Shown: positions 6,523-13,806 of the stretch, in pieces
How positions within the stretch are numbered: position 1 is the first letter of the stretch
Layout of the letters: each line of letters begins with the position of its first letter
Assembly (NCBI GenBank): GCA_026770575.1
Contig: MU657272.1
Coordinates: 25,920 to 42,104, forward strand
Reading direction: 5' to 3'
Source of the DNA: Pelagophyceae sp. CCMP2097
Lineage: Eukaryota; Sar; Pelagophyceae
Length of the DNA: 16,185 bases
The notes under the pieces: generated by a model
Seen by the model: only the letters and a program-made list of their open reading frames with translations
Told to the model about the DNA's origin: nothing
The model's database searches: none
Made by a program: the position numbers and the translations under genes

Positions 6523-6558
6523 CGAATGTTACATGCTCTCTGTCTCCCAGTTGGCGTG
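6523..6558 (-). repeat. Right terminal inverted repeat of the TIR transposon
   Basis: The reverse complement of 4616-4651 with one mismatch. The final bases, gttggcgtg, are followed by CCAG and then by F sequence. Confidence 0.9.
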
Positions 6559-6562
6559 CCAG
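6559..6562. repeat. Target-site duplication CCAG, right copy
   Basis: The partner of 4612-4615. Joining 4615 directly to 6563 gives gaccag followed by gttcgaaccc, matching intact F copies except for expected point differences. Confidence 0.85.
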
Positions 6563-6667
6563 GTTCGAACCCGCGACCACCTTCTTCTTCTATAATGATT
6601 CCAATAAGGCTCCTGCTCGACATCTATTCCCAATAGCGATCGTATCAACCGCCAATCGCCGAATCGG
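6563..6667 (-). mobile_element. Family F SINE-like element, copy C, right part
   Basis: Contains the rest of the tRNA-like domain: B-box ggttcgaacc on the minus strand, then ttcttctataatgattcca, ggctcctgctcgac, and the A-box side (taccgccaatcgccgaatcgg on plus). It is truncated at 6667, before the gggaagg/hairpin leader present in copies A and B, where a family E fragment begins. The truncation removes the presumed 5' end of the element. Confidence 0.85.
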
Positions 6668-6734
6668 TCATGCGCCGCGACGTCGCCAGTGTTTCTTAAA
6701 AAGTTCTTCACCCCTCGAAAAACTGGCCGCACTT
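6667..6734 (+). repeat. Family E fragment
   Basis: About 68 bases matching 4038-4105 of the right arm: catgcgccgcgacgtcgcca, then tttcttaaaaag, then cgaaaaactggccgcact. It joins F copy C to the start of the decayed gene that follows and may mark a rearrangement or a truncated insertion. Confidence 0.8.
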
Positions 6735-7228
6735 GTAATAATAATAGAATCACAGAGCGGCCCGTCCCGGAGGACCGGCTTCCAGCCCCAAAGGACCTTG
6801 CCCTGGCAGACCTGCTCGAAGCTAACGAACGCGACAAGTCCATCGAATTCGCCGAGTCGATCTGCGACTTCTGGTGCATAGAATGCGCGCGGCTGTTCGG
6901 CGCCGGCAGCGCCGAGACCTGCGGCGACCACACAGGGCGTGACCCCTCGATGCTCCGGCACTGCTCGCGCTCCCAGGAGAAGGGCAAGGAGACGCACCTC
7001 GTGTACAGTCTCAAGCACGTCTCGGGCGCGTGCGCGGCGCAAGCATACTTCATCCGCAAGACTGACCTGCGGCTTATCGAAGGTCCTGCGTCGAGATCGA
7101 CATCCGACGCAGCAGCGCGCGCCGTCGTAGAGAGGACGAGGACGAGGGCGAGGGCGACGACGCGCGCGCGGCGCGGCCGGCGCGCTCCACTGCGCGACCC
7201 GAGCCGTACGAAGCAGCGTCGAAAACGA

Positions 7229-7444
7229 AGGGCCTTTGAAAGAATGCCCCTCGAGAGAGTGTCTGACGACGACCGACGACAATGCACACTATTCTGGGTC
7301 GTCGCCGCCGGCGGCTTCGCTGGCGCTGGCCGCCGTCACGTCGCGAGGCGCACGGCCGTGAGTCGAATGCCGCCCGCGGCGTTTGGAAAGGGCCCTCGAG
7401 AGAGTGCCTGGCGACGTCCGACGACGGTCTGCACAATGGAAAGC
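7229..7444 (+). repeat. Internal 64-base repeat within the decayed gene
   Basis: Segments 7229-7292 and 7379-7444 share cctttgaaag/gtttggaaag, ccctcgagagagtg, and gacgacgaccgacgac/gacgtccgacgacgg followed by ca. Both lie in the same frame, giving PSRECLTTTDD and PSRECLATSDD, so this was a protein-level duplication in the ancestral gene. Confidence 0.6.
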
Positions 7445-7527
7445 TCTAGGTCGCGCCAGTCGCACCGCACGGCGATGTTCAGCTCGCGTCGTCCGACGCG
7501 CCGCACGACTCCAAGAACGAACGCAGC

Positions 7528-8826
7528 ATGAGCAAGATTTATTGGCCCTGCATCTGCGGCTGGCTCGTCGGCACTCGAACAGCCGGCGCGCTGTATTACG
7601 ACGTCGACGAAGAACGACGCTTCGCGTTCCGCGCCGCGATTCCTCAAGCTGCGATCAAGGCGCACAAGTTTAGCAATAAGGACTGCGTCGACTTCTCCGA
7701 GGCGTCGGTGCAGACGGCCAGTCTGAGTGACGCAGACCGCGCGGCGAAAGAGTCGCCCATCGTCGTCACGGTCGCGCCGGAGCGGTACCGGGCGGACAAG
7801 TGCAACTCGCCCGAGATGACCAAGGCGCCGAACGGCCTCGACTGGCACGCGCGGACTGGCCAGCTCGTCTTCGTCGACAAGGAGGCTGGCACGGTGCGAA
7901 TCCTCCAGATATAGCACCTGCCGTCTGAGAACGAGGTGCTCGCCCGCGGACTCCGCACCGACTGACATCGTGATCGTGCGCAACCTCGCGTACGTCGCGT
8001 GCGGCCCAGCAGAGGACTCTGAGCTGGGCACAGGCTCGATCTTCGTCGTCGACCTGCAGAAGTTGACCAACCCGCAGACCAAGCGCGCGGTTCGAGATTG
8101 CCGCGTGCGACGGTCTTCGCGGCATCACGATTGCGCAGCCGTTCGCACTCGCTGCGTCCCCGAGCCTCGACGAGATCTTCGTCACCGACCACCGACACAA
8201 GGCCGCGATCGTGCTCGAACTCCCCGACGCCGGCGGCAACCGAGCCGTTGCGACTGTGATGGCCAAGTTTGCGGTCGAGCCGACGGGCATCGCGTGCTCA
8301 CCATTCTTGGGTGGCAGCTTTGTGTTCGTCTGCGTTCGCGACGAAACCTTTGAGCTCAAGGCGCCCATCGTCGAAGGCACTTTATGGACGCGGCGGCGCG
8401 TGTTCAAGTTCGACGGCGCCGTGCTGTGCGGCCTGGCCTTTTCGCGGCACGGGCTCGGCTGTGTCGTGAGCAAGTCAAATGGGAAGCTCCACGAGCTGAC
8501 GTTGGCGAAGGACCGCACCGTCACGTTGCGGTGCATCGTCGGGGCAGTGCCGCAGAATTCGACCGTGTTCCGCGACGACCGCGCCTCGACGATCAAACTG
8601 GAGTTCCCGGCGATTGTCACCTTCAACGACCGAGTCGTCGTCGTGTCAGAGTCAGGTGGCTCCAAGATCCGTGTCGTCACCGCGCGCGACGCGTCCGTGC
8701 GCCACCGAGACTTTTTCGAGACGCAGACGCTCGCGAACGACACACTCGCGGGCAAGCAGGGCGATGGCGCGAACGGCAACATTTCCCGCGTCGTGCTCAG
8801 CATGTATCGTGTACGAGTCCGGCTGT
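7528..8826 (+). pseudogene. Beta-propeller-like (NHL/SMP-type) part of the decayed gene
   Basis: Blade-like phrases recur: NGLDWHARTGQLVFVDKEAG (about 7834-7893), then in a second frame LAYVACGPAEDSELGTGSIF (about 7984-8043), then in a third frame ALAASPSLDEIFVTDHRHKA (about 8142-8201), VEPTGIACSPFLGGSFVFVC, GLAFSRHGLGCVVSKSNGKL, and VTFNDRVVVVSESGGSKIRV. The pattern of a glycine or proline turn, hydrophobic strands and a V-x-D or V-S-E motif every 40-50 residues is typical of NHL-like six-bladed propellers, from family knowledge. Frame breaks lie near 7912-7970 and 8091. Upstream of ATG 7528 the same frame is open back to a stop at 7447, so 7528 need not be the original start. Function is unknown; propellers usually mediate binding. 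Confidence 0.6.
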
Positions 8827-8834
8827 AAATCCGC

Positions 8835-9150
8835 GAGATCAACGTGCTCAAGGCATTGGGGGTGCACGTCGCCCAAGGCGCAGACGACACTTCCCGTCGA
8901 GACGTCTTTTATTGCAACGCGAACCATCTTCCCGGTGCCAACGCTTAAGCAGTACGGCGACCAGCGGTCAAGGACGATCAACGAGCAGGCCAAGCAGTAC
9001 GGCGGCACGATGTTCTCGTATTGCCGGAGCCCAGCGCAGGACAACCAGTACTCCAAGGGTTTTACGACGCGCGCGCTTGATTCAAGCTGCGGAAGATCTC
9101 ACGATCCCAGTTTCGCACAAGGAAGGCCGAGGGCGCTCGGTGCGCACGGC
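8835..9150 (+). pseudogene. Segment with VE...PT...R...E..K pattern after the propeller
   Basis: It begins EINVLKALGVHVAQGADD in the propeller frame, after a stop at 8826. It then shifts frame near 8890 into LPVETSFIATRTIFPVPTLK and continues RSRTINEQAKQYGGTMFSYC, SPAQDNQYSKGFTT, before another shift near 9060 into LIQAAEDLTIPVSHKEGR. I recall a similar order, VE..F...R...P.PT..QY..R......E..K....F.Y....Y, from uncharacterised multi-domain, probably transposon-derived proteins of invertebrates and algae. This is recollection and not a search result. Confidence 0.45.
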
Positions 9151-9182
9151 GCCTCGCCGACCGCACGGTGATGCACCGCGCG

Positions 9183-9497
9183 TGCGAATTGTACCGTGGA
9201 TTGCCGCAGCTCAAGCCGACGGACCGCGGGCGCAGTGTCTAAGGCGCGAACCCGAGCGTTTATTTTACTCCGCAAGACGCGCCAGTCTCGCCGGAGAGTG
9301 CAGCGGCGCGCGCCGGCTACGACTTGTCGGCGCCCATCCGCGCAGAGCCGACGGGGAAGTGCCGAATCGTGCACCGGGGCGGCGACCTCGTCCTCGTCAC
9401 GTTCCAAGGAAAACCGCACGTCGGACAGCTCCGCTACAACGCCACGCGGACGGCAGCTGCCTCCAAGGGCACCAAAGTCAAGAAGCTGGAGCCGAAC
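9183..9497 (+). pseudogene. C-terminal part of the decayed gene before the TRIM-like insertion
   Basis: The frame reads CELYRGLPQLKPTDRGRSV, hits TAA near 9240, then continues GANPSVYFTPQDAPVSPESA and IVHRGGDLVLVTFQGKPHVG to KKLEPN at the edge of the mobile element. The VHRGGDLVLVTF...G part looks like a small beta-rich domain. The frame continues exactly on the other side of the insertion at 9962. Confidence 0.55.
9493..9497. repeat. Target-site duplication CGAAC, left copy
   Basis: CGAAC occurs here and at 9957-9961, immediately outside the second TRIM-like element, matching the 5-bp length seen around copy 1. Confidence 0.85.
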
Positions 9498-9956
9498 CGC
9501 AATGACCCGCTGGGGTGCCGTGGGCGTGATGACCCGCTGGGGGCAAAAAGGGATTCGCCGGATCATTATCCTTGGAGGTGATTGTGGGGCCCGGTATATA
9601 TACCGCAACTCCCCCCCACACGCATACCGCAGGATTGGGAGGTTTAGCGTAAAGAAAGAAAAAATACGATAATGCACCGGGCCTTGGTCCGGCTCCGGTG
9701 GCGGCCTTACTGCAGGTCTTGCACCTGCTGCCGCGGGGCGGGCTTACTGCGTGTCTTGGACACGTGGCCGCTGGGGAGTGGAGGTTTACCAGGGTAACAA
9801 TCGCCAAAATCGAGTGCCCCTGCGGAAATCGAACCCGAGACTTTTCGCAAGTAATAGCGTACGTGGGCCCAATATTCCGCAATGACCCGCTGGGGGCAAA
9901 TGGGGATTCGCCGGATCATTATCTTTATTGTGGGGCTCGGTATATATACCGCAACG
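9498..9956 (-). mobile_element. TRIM-like terminal-repeat element, copy 2
   Basis: 459 bp, starting cgcaatgaccc and ending taccgcaacg, the same termini as copy 1. The right terminal repeat (9878-9956) has lost about 7 bases (ctttattg instead of ccttggaggtgattg). The left terminal repeat (9498-9609) carries an extra 31 bases, a duplicated tgacccgctgggg. The interior matches copy 1 along its length, including cttactgcaggtcttgcacc and gcgtgtcttggacacg. The minus-strand purine run GGGGGGGA before the 3' terminal repeat is retained. It interrupts the decayed gene. It encodes no protein, so it would need proteins from another element to move. Confidence 0.85.
9816..9897 (-). other. tRNA-like domain inside TRIM-like copy 2
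   Basis: 82 nt on the minus strand with GCCCCCA and AGGGGC as possible acceptor halves and T-arm cgggttcgatttccg (plus 9822-9839; one stem mismatch). The central arm cgctattacttgcg can pair only weakly. It is shorter than in copy 1 because the tgggccca duplication is absent here. Confidence 0.5.
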
Positions 9957-9961
9957 CGAAC
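9957..9961. repeat. Target-site duplication CGAAC, right copy
   Basis: The partner of 9493-9497. The next base, 9962, is the first of codon AAG, in frame with the AAC codon at 9495-9497 once the element and one CGAAC are removed. Confidence 0.85.
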
Positions 9962-10234
9962 AAGCCCCACATAAAGGTGTTCCTCTGCGACGACGGCAAC
10001 GGCGGCGTCGACGGCAATGAAGACGGCGACGACGCTGCTGCTGCCAAGGTGTGGTGCGGTTGGGCGTGGGCGGTTGTCCGGGTTGTCCGAAACCTCATAC
10101 AATGTTGTATGCGTGCGATGAGAGATTTATTTAGAGCACTTGCCACTTTATTTCCGAAAGACCAAAATGAAAAGCATCTGCGAAAAGCAAAAGCAAAAAA
10201 ATGCGCAAAAAGCAAATGTGACTGGGAACAGTAG
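9962..10234 (+). pseudogene. C-terminal end of the decayed gene after the TRIM-like insertion
   Basis: The frame reads KPHIKVFLCDDGNGGVDGNE, an acidic/alanine stretch, then VWCGWAWAVVRVVRNLIQCC and a very basic tail (KHLRKAKAKKCAKSKCDWEQ) to TAG 10232-10234. It joins seamlessly to the 9183-9497 frame. The basic tail suggests nucleic-acid binding or nuclear import, which is inference. Family F copy A starts nine bases after the stop. Confidence 0.55.
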
Positions 10235-10361
10235 GAATGCCTATTACAAGAGCGCGCAGGAGGCACACGGAGGACACGACTTCGAGCGAAGGATACAGAC
10301 AAATCTTATTGCAATGCCCACGTAAATAATTAAAATTATTTAAACTAAGCGCTGAATTTTG

Positions 10362-10483
10362 CGGCCGACCAGATTCAAACCTGTGACCAAAAACTTCTTC
10401 TATGATGATTCCAATGAGGCTCCTGCTCGACCTCCACTCCCAATTTTAGCGATCGCATCAACCACCGATCGCCGAATCGGCCG
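10362..10483 (-). other. tRNA-like domain of F copy A
   Basis: 122 nt between the acceptor-like 7-mers. The A-box to B-box distance is about 90 nt, longer than in a normal tRNA gene. The domain would have to contain an insertion or intron-like segment between the D- and T-arms. The B-box here carries a G-to-A change relative to copies B and C. Confidence 0.5.
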
Positions 10484-10531
10484 AGTTGCTGCCCTTTCCT
10501 CCCAAAGGCGGAACCTCGCAGATATGCCCGT

Positions 10532-10574
10532 GGACAGAAGGAAGGACAGACGGACAGACGGACGGACAGACAAA
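10532..10574. repeat. GGAC/GACA microsatellite in F copy A
   Basis: An imperfect (ggaca/gacg)n run, gaaggacagacggacagacg and onward. The same position of copy B holds a longer run with caaacagacag units (14731-14782), so length varies between copies. Confidence 0.8.
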
Positions 10575-10600
10575 ATTGCCCCTGGCAATCCTTCAATCAA

Positions 10601-10663
10601 AGGATCCGAAGGGCCCTTGCCGTAAACTGACGTTGATTAAACGGCAAGGACCCTCCGGGTCCT
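10601..10663 (-). repeat. Hairpin at the end of F copy A
   Basis: Arms 10601-10623 and 10641-10663 (aggatccgaaggg... and ...ccctccgggtcct) with a 17-base loop containing actgacgtt. Copy B pairs at 22 of 23 positions. This copy has two further changes that weaken the stem. Confidence 0.8.
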
Positions 10664-11010
10664 CAATTAAATCCTTTTGGAGAAAACGCTTGTCGGCCGT
10701 GTCGCTCGCGAGGTGCCGAGACGCCCGCGATGCGCTGTTGCGGCCGGTTCCCGGCGCTGCCGGGTTGATTTTGGCCGCCTGGGCGCAGATCCCGCTGGCT
10801 GTCGGCGCGCGTCGGGTCCCGCAAGGGCCCGAGCGCATGCCCCTCACGCGCCCTCCGAGGCCGCGTCGCTCCCGCCCAAGGGGGCGCCGCAACGCAAAAA
10901 AAACATGCGGGCCGTTCCTGCAGGTCCAAGGCGCGTCGATAGAGACTCTCAGCGCCTCATTCCAACGGGAACTGCCTGAGATCCTTGACCACCCCCCCTA
11001 AGACACCCGT
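10664..11010. other. GC-rich stretch, no gene supported
   Basis: Frames are open on both strands because of high GC, but the translations are arginine/alanine/proline-rich with no conserved pattern (for example a plus frame 10486-11001). An A-run (aacgcaaaaaaaacatg, about 10890) and a C-run (accacccccccta, about 10989) are the only landmarks. Confidence 0.4.
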
Positions 11011-12436
11011 CGTCTCCAAATAATGCAGGGTCTATTCGTGAGGCGGTAAGGCTTATTTTATTGTCAGCACAAAGGTCGCACGACCGCCGGCACGGAAAGA
11101 GCACGGGCGGCGCGGAGAGCGCACCATCATCGGCGAGAACGCCGCGCGGTCGACGGCACGGCGGACGGACGGCCGTCGGCCACCCGGACTTTGGGGACGG
11201 GAAGCGCGAAAACGAGGTTTACCCCGTTTCAGACGAAGCCAAATCATTGGGCATCGAGACTTTTTGAACTAAAACCAGGCTCTAGGACGCGCTTTGGCCC
11301 TGCGACGGGCGACGTGGTGGTCCCACTGCCTCACTGTATGAAGGCGTGCGTCATTCCGAATCGCCACCGCGTCACAGGGGCTTGGAAACACACTCTTTTG
11401 AGTTTGAGGAGCATAACTGGGATTTAATACAATCTTTAAAGTCATTATTGATTTTTTTGGCTATGTTGCTATCCATCGAACCCGATGTTGGAGACGCGTC
11501 CTTCGATGGCGATGCCCCTCGGTGTGGTGCACTGACCCTACGGACCAAGCCTTGGGCGCCGAAACCCCAATTCAAACGACTACGAGCCCTGAAGTGGCAC
11601 GTTGCGTCTTCGTTGCAGCATAAAACGGAGCGAAACGGTCGAGTTTGACGTCGCTCTTTTGCAGGCGCCTGTGTGAGTACCCAACCCGAGAAATGACCTA
11701 AAATTGGGGAGGTTAAACTCGCGCGCAGAGACGGTCCGGACCGAGAATGGTTTTTTATGACGACCACGCAAGATAGTGCACCCCACGGCGGTTTCGATGA
11801 GATTGAAGCTGCGAGCGCGGCAGCACGACGCCAGGGGGGTTATACTATGTGCGGTAGCCGCCTTTAGCTCTTAAATAGACTCCGTCCGACGACTTGTTAC
11901 CCATGCGTAGAGGCCGCGAGGAGGGTTGGCCTCTCGATATATTCGACGAGCGCCGACGTTTGGACCTGCGGAGCACGTAGTGATACCACTTGGTCGACTC
12001 GCTACGCAAAATTGGCGGAGTTAAGTTCGCGCGTCGGGTGACGCGGACCCACGGCATCAAGCAGTATTGTTGACTCACTTGTTCGCTGCGTTCTCGTGCA
12101 CTCCAGAGGCTCTCCTTTCGCGGCCCTACGCACCTCATGGATGCACGGCCAGCAGGATGCACGGCCCTTAGGTCCGCAGCTGGTGCATGGCGCGCGGCCC
12201 ACCTCCGTGGAGTTTGCTCTCCGAGGCCTCCTCCGAAATGTTCCAAGACCACCAAAAGGGGCTGTTTTAATGGACTTGAAGCGGGGTGAGGTTAGGCCGG
12301 CCCGTTTTCATCGACATTAGGGAGATTCAGCAAAAAAGAAAGGCGTAAAACAAACAGCAATAGATCCGTTAACGGAAACTAGTACCGCATGAGTGTATTT
12401 CCGGCCTTTACCTTTGCGTCTTTTCTTTTAGCTCGC
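11011..12436. other. Intergenic-like stretch with weak internal repeats
   Basis: No frame looks coding. Two diverged segments share aaaattgg.g.aggttaa followed by ctcgcgcg and a gac.g..cggacc pattern (about 11699-11745 and 12007-12052). A hairpin pairs ccatcgaa (11473-11480) with ttcgatgg. The phrase ggatgcacggcc is tandemly duplicated near 12140-12167. Minus-strand ORFs at 11372-11767 and 11845-12255 share only the words encoded by the weak repeat, so I do not call them genes. Confidence 0.4.
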
Positions 12437-12496
12437 GCCCAAATAGGCTGCCATAACTGATCCGTTGAACGGATCATTTTGTGGGTGTGTGTTTAC
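12437..12496 (+). repeat. Left arm of a 1.1-kb inverted repeat
   Basis: About 60 bases (ggctgccataactgatccg and tgtgggtgtgtgtttac) that match 13526-13582 on the opposite strand with roughly three quarters identity. The arm contains a local palindrome, gatccgttgaacggatc (12459-12475). Confidence 0.65.
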
Positions 12497-12927
12497 GAAA
12501 AGATTGCTCTTGGTTTTCCCCTGAAAATGGCACTTTTTTGAATGCGCGTGGCGCGCCGCGCATGCGCGTCCCATAGACCCGTTGAGCGGCGCCGTGGGCG
12601 ACCTGTAGGGGTTGGGAGGGCCCAGCGCGCAAACGACCGGCGCGGAGACCGCGCGGCTCGAAAAAGGAGCCTGAGGAGGTCGGGACCGCTGCGCTCCCGG
12701 CGCTGTTTGCGACAACGACCGCGCCGCTGCGGTCGCCCTCGGGGCCGGCCGCGACAACCGCCTCGACGTCGTCTCGCCCGTCATCAGCGCTCACTACTGG
12801 GGGCTGCCTGAGTCGTTTGCGGTGAAGCTAGCTTGTCCTTCCGGAATGGGCAAACCGAGAGGAATTTCTGTGTAGAATGTCAATAAGAGGGCTTTTTGGA
12901 TTTAAAAAAATCTTTAAACGACGCGAT

Positions 12928-13480
12928 GGGAAGTGGACAGTTAGGGCGGGGTTCAATTCAACGCACGAGAAGACGCATCTGACCCGGAACTGTTCAAGTC
13001 CAGGCACTTTTTATCACTCGCCAAAATATATCTGTGTCGGTCAGGTTAGGGCCGATAGAGGCGCGCAAATCGAAAACCCTTTTGCGGCCCCATCCACGGG
13101 GACCATGACCGAGCGTGGCCAAGTTCCTAGATGATTCCGGCTGCAGGGGAAGGAGAACGGGCGTGTCTAAAATTGACTGTTTTTGTATGTAATACCATTT
13201 GCAAGCGCGTCGTGGGAAGTGGACAATTCCGGCGCGGATCGACGCAACACATGGTGAGCGGCCGCCCTGCCCTAAGACTGTCCACTTCCCGGGCAGGAAT
13301 GCAAAGTTCTCACGCTGCCAAACAACCAACTTTGCCGATCCAATGTATACGATAGAGGCGTGCGCTTCAAAAACCCTTATGCATGCCTATCAACGAGGGC
13401 CCCAACCGCGCGTGGCCAGACTCCTAGCCGATTCTGACGGCAGCGCGAGGAGCGCGGGCGTGCCCAATGTGGACTGTTCC
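12928..13480 (+). repeat. Diverged tandem duplication, unit about 290 bp
   Basis: Unit 1 starts at gggaagtggacagtt (12928) and unit 2 at gggaagtggacaatt (13214). The later landmark gatagaggcg recurs at 13054 and 13351, then gaaaaccctt / aaaaaccctt, gagcgtggccaa / gcgcgtggccag and gggcgtg..aa. Spacing drifts from 286 to 297 bases through indels. Unit 2 also contains an inverted copy of its own start (actgtccacttccc, about 13278). No coding capacity is shared by the two units. Confidence 0.65.
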
Positions 13481-13525
13481 GGGACCCGCAAGAAGAAAGG
13501 AGAGAGAGAAGGGGAGAGTAAAAAA

Positions 13526-13582
13526 GTAAACACACACCACTTTCGGTCCATTCAACGGATTGATTGTGGCAGCCTAGCCCAA
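13526..13582 (-). repeat. Right arm of the 1.1-kb inverted repeat
   Basis: The reverse complement of the left arm at 12437-12496: gtaaacacacaccac, ttcaacggatt, tggcagcc. A 14-bp perfect palindrome, cgtaaagctttacg (13588-13601), follows immediately. Together the arms enclose the tandem duplication, so the whole 12437-13601 may be one non-coding element. Confidence 0.65.
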
Positions 13583-13806
13583 AGCGGCGTAAAGCTTTAC
13601 GTCTGTTCAGCACGGCGGCAAAATAACGTAAATAGCGCTGGCGGTCGCTGCAGACGTGCGGCAAGTGGCGGAGTCGGTCGAAGTCGCTAGTACCCCCCCA
13701 CCCCCCTGTGCGGCGCGCATCACCCGGGCTCGAACGGGCCGCGCCGCCAGAAGTGGCTTTTGGCACGGCGCGCTGGAGACCCGCCGGCGCGCGCTTTCAT
13801 CGGAAT

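Larger units (their letters stand above)
4616..6558 (+). mobile_element. 1943-bp TIR DNA transposon inserted in family F
   Basis: The ends are inverted repeats of 36 bp with one mismatch: 4616-4651 begins cacgccaactgggagacaga and 6523-6558 is its reverse complement. A second inverted match, taccgcacacctaaga plus flanks, lies about 250 bp in from each end (4863-4887 and 6280-6304), so the arms are longer but diverged between these blocks. CCAG is duplicated at both sides. The interior has two consecutive coding frames on the plus strand (4729-5376 and about 5342-6220). The CAC...GTG ends and a 4-bp duplication do not point to one superfamily with certainty. CACTA-like or Academ-like are possibilities I cannot confirm. 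Confidence 0.9.
6735..10234 (+). pseudogene. Decayed long gene: acidic N-terminal part, beta-propeller-like part, C-terminal domain
   Basis: Coding signal runs for about 3 kb on the plus strand but jumps between frames. An N-terminal part is in one frame (about 6741-7085; EANERDKSIEFAESICDFW), an acidic RREDEDEGEGDD part in a second (to 7247), and a repeat part in a third (to 7528). The propeller-like part (7528-8826) and C-terminal part (8835-10234) also change frame several times. In-frame stops occur at 7447, 7912, 8826 and about 9237. A 459-bp mobile element sits at 9498-9956. Introns could explain some jumps but not the stops and the insertion together, so I call it a pseudogene. The 5' end is not defined: upstream is an E fragment. 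The whole may itself have been a transposon-associated gene, judging from its C-terminal domain. Confidence 0.7.
10243..10663 (-). mobile_element. Family F SINE-like element, copy A
   Basis: On the minus strand the order is: a 23-bp-stem hairpin (10663-10601), a GGAC/GACA microsatellite (about 10574-10532), a tRNA-like domain (10483-10362), an AT-rich stretch, and an end ctcttgtaat at 10243. Copy B has the same order and the same two ends. The tRNA-like domain has a 7-bp acceptor-like pairing (cggccga with tcggccg), an A-box-like tagcgattggtgg-type region, and a B-box mutated to ggtttgaatc. No ORF. No clear target-site duplication was found. Confidence 0.75.

Noticed and set aside
7766..8890. 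374-codon minus-strand ORF opposite the propeller region
   Set aside because: It is the longest ORF in the window, but its serine/arginine/threonine-rich sequence is what the antisense of GC-rich propeller codons gives. The plus-strand frames show the repeated blade pattern.
8384..9505. 373-codon plus-strand ORF
   Set aside because: It is mostly arginine/proline-rich out-of-frame translation. Only the short LIQAAEDLTIPVSHKEGR part (about 9075-9130) fits the decayed gene.
10532..10574. CRISPR-like or regulatory direct-repeat array
   Set aside because: It is a simple GACA-type microsatellite with no spacers, and the genome is eukaryotic in character.
10601..10663. Rho-independent transcription terminator
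   Set aside because: The hairpin is strong, but it has no T-run, recurs at the same place in F elements, and bacterial termination does not apply here.
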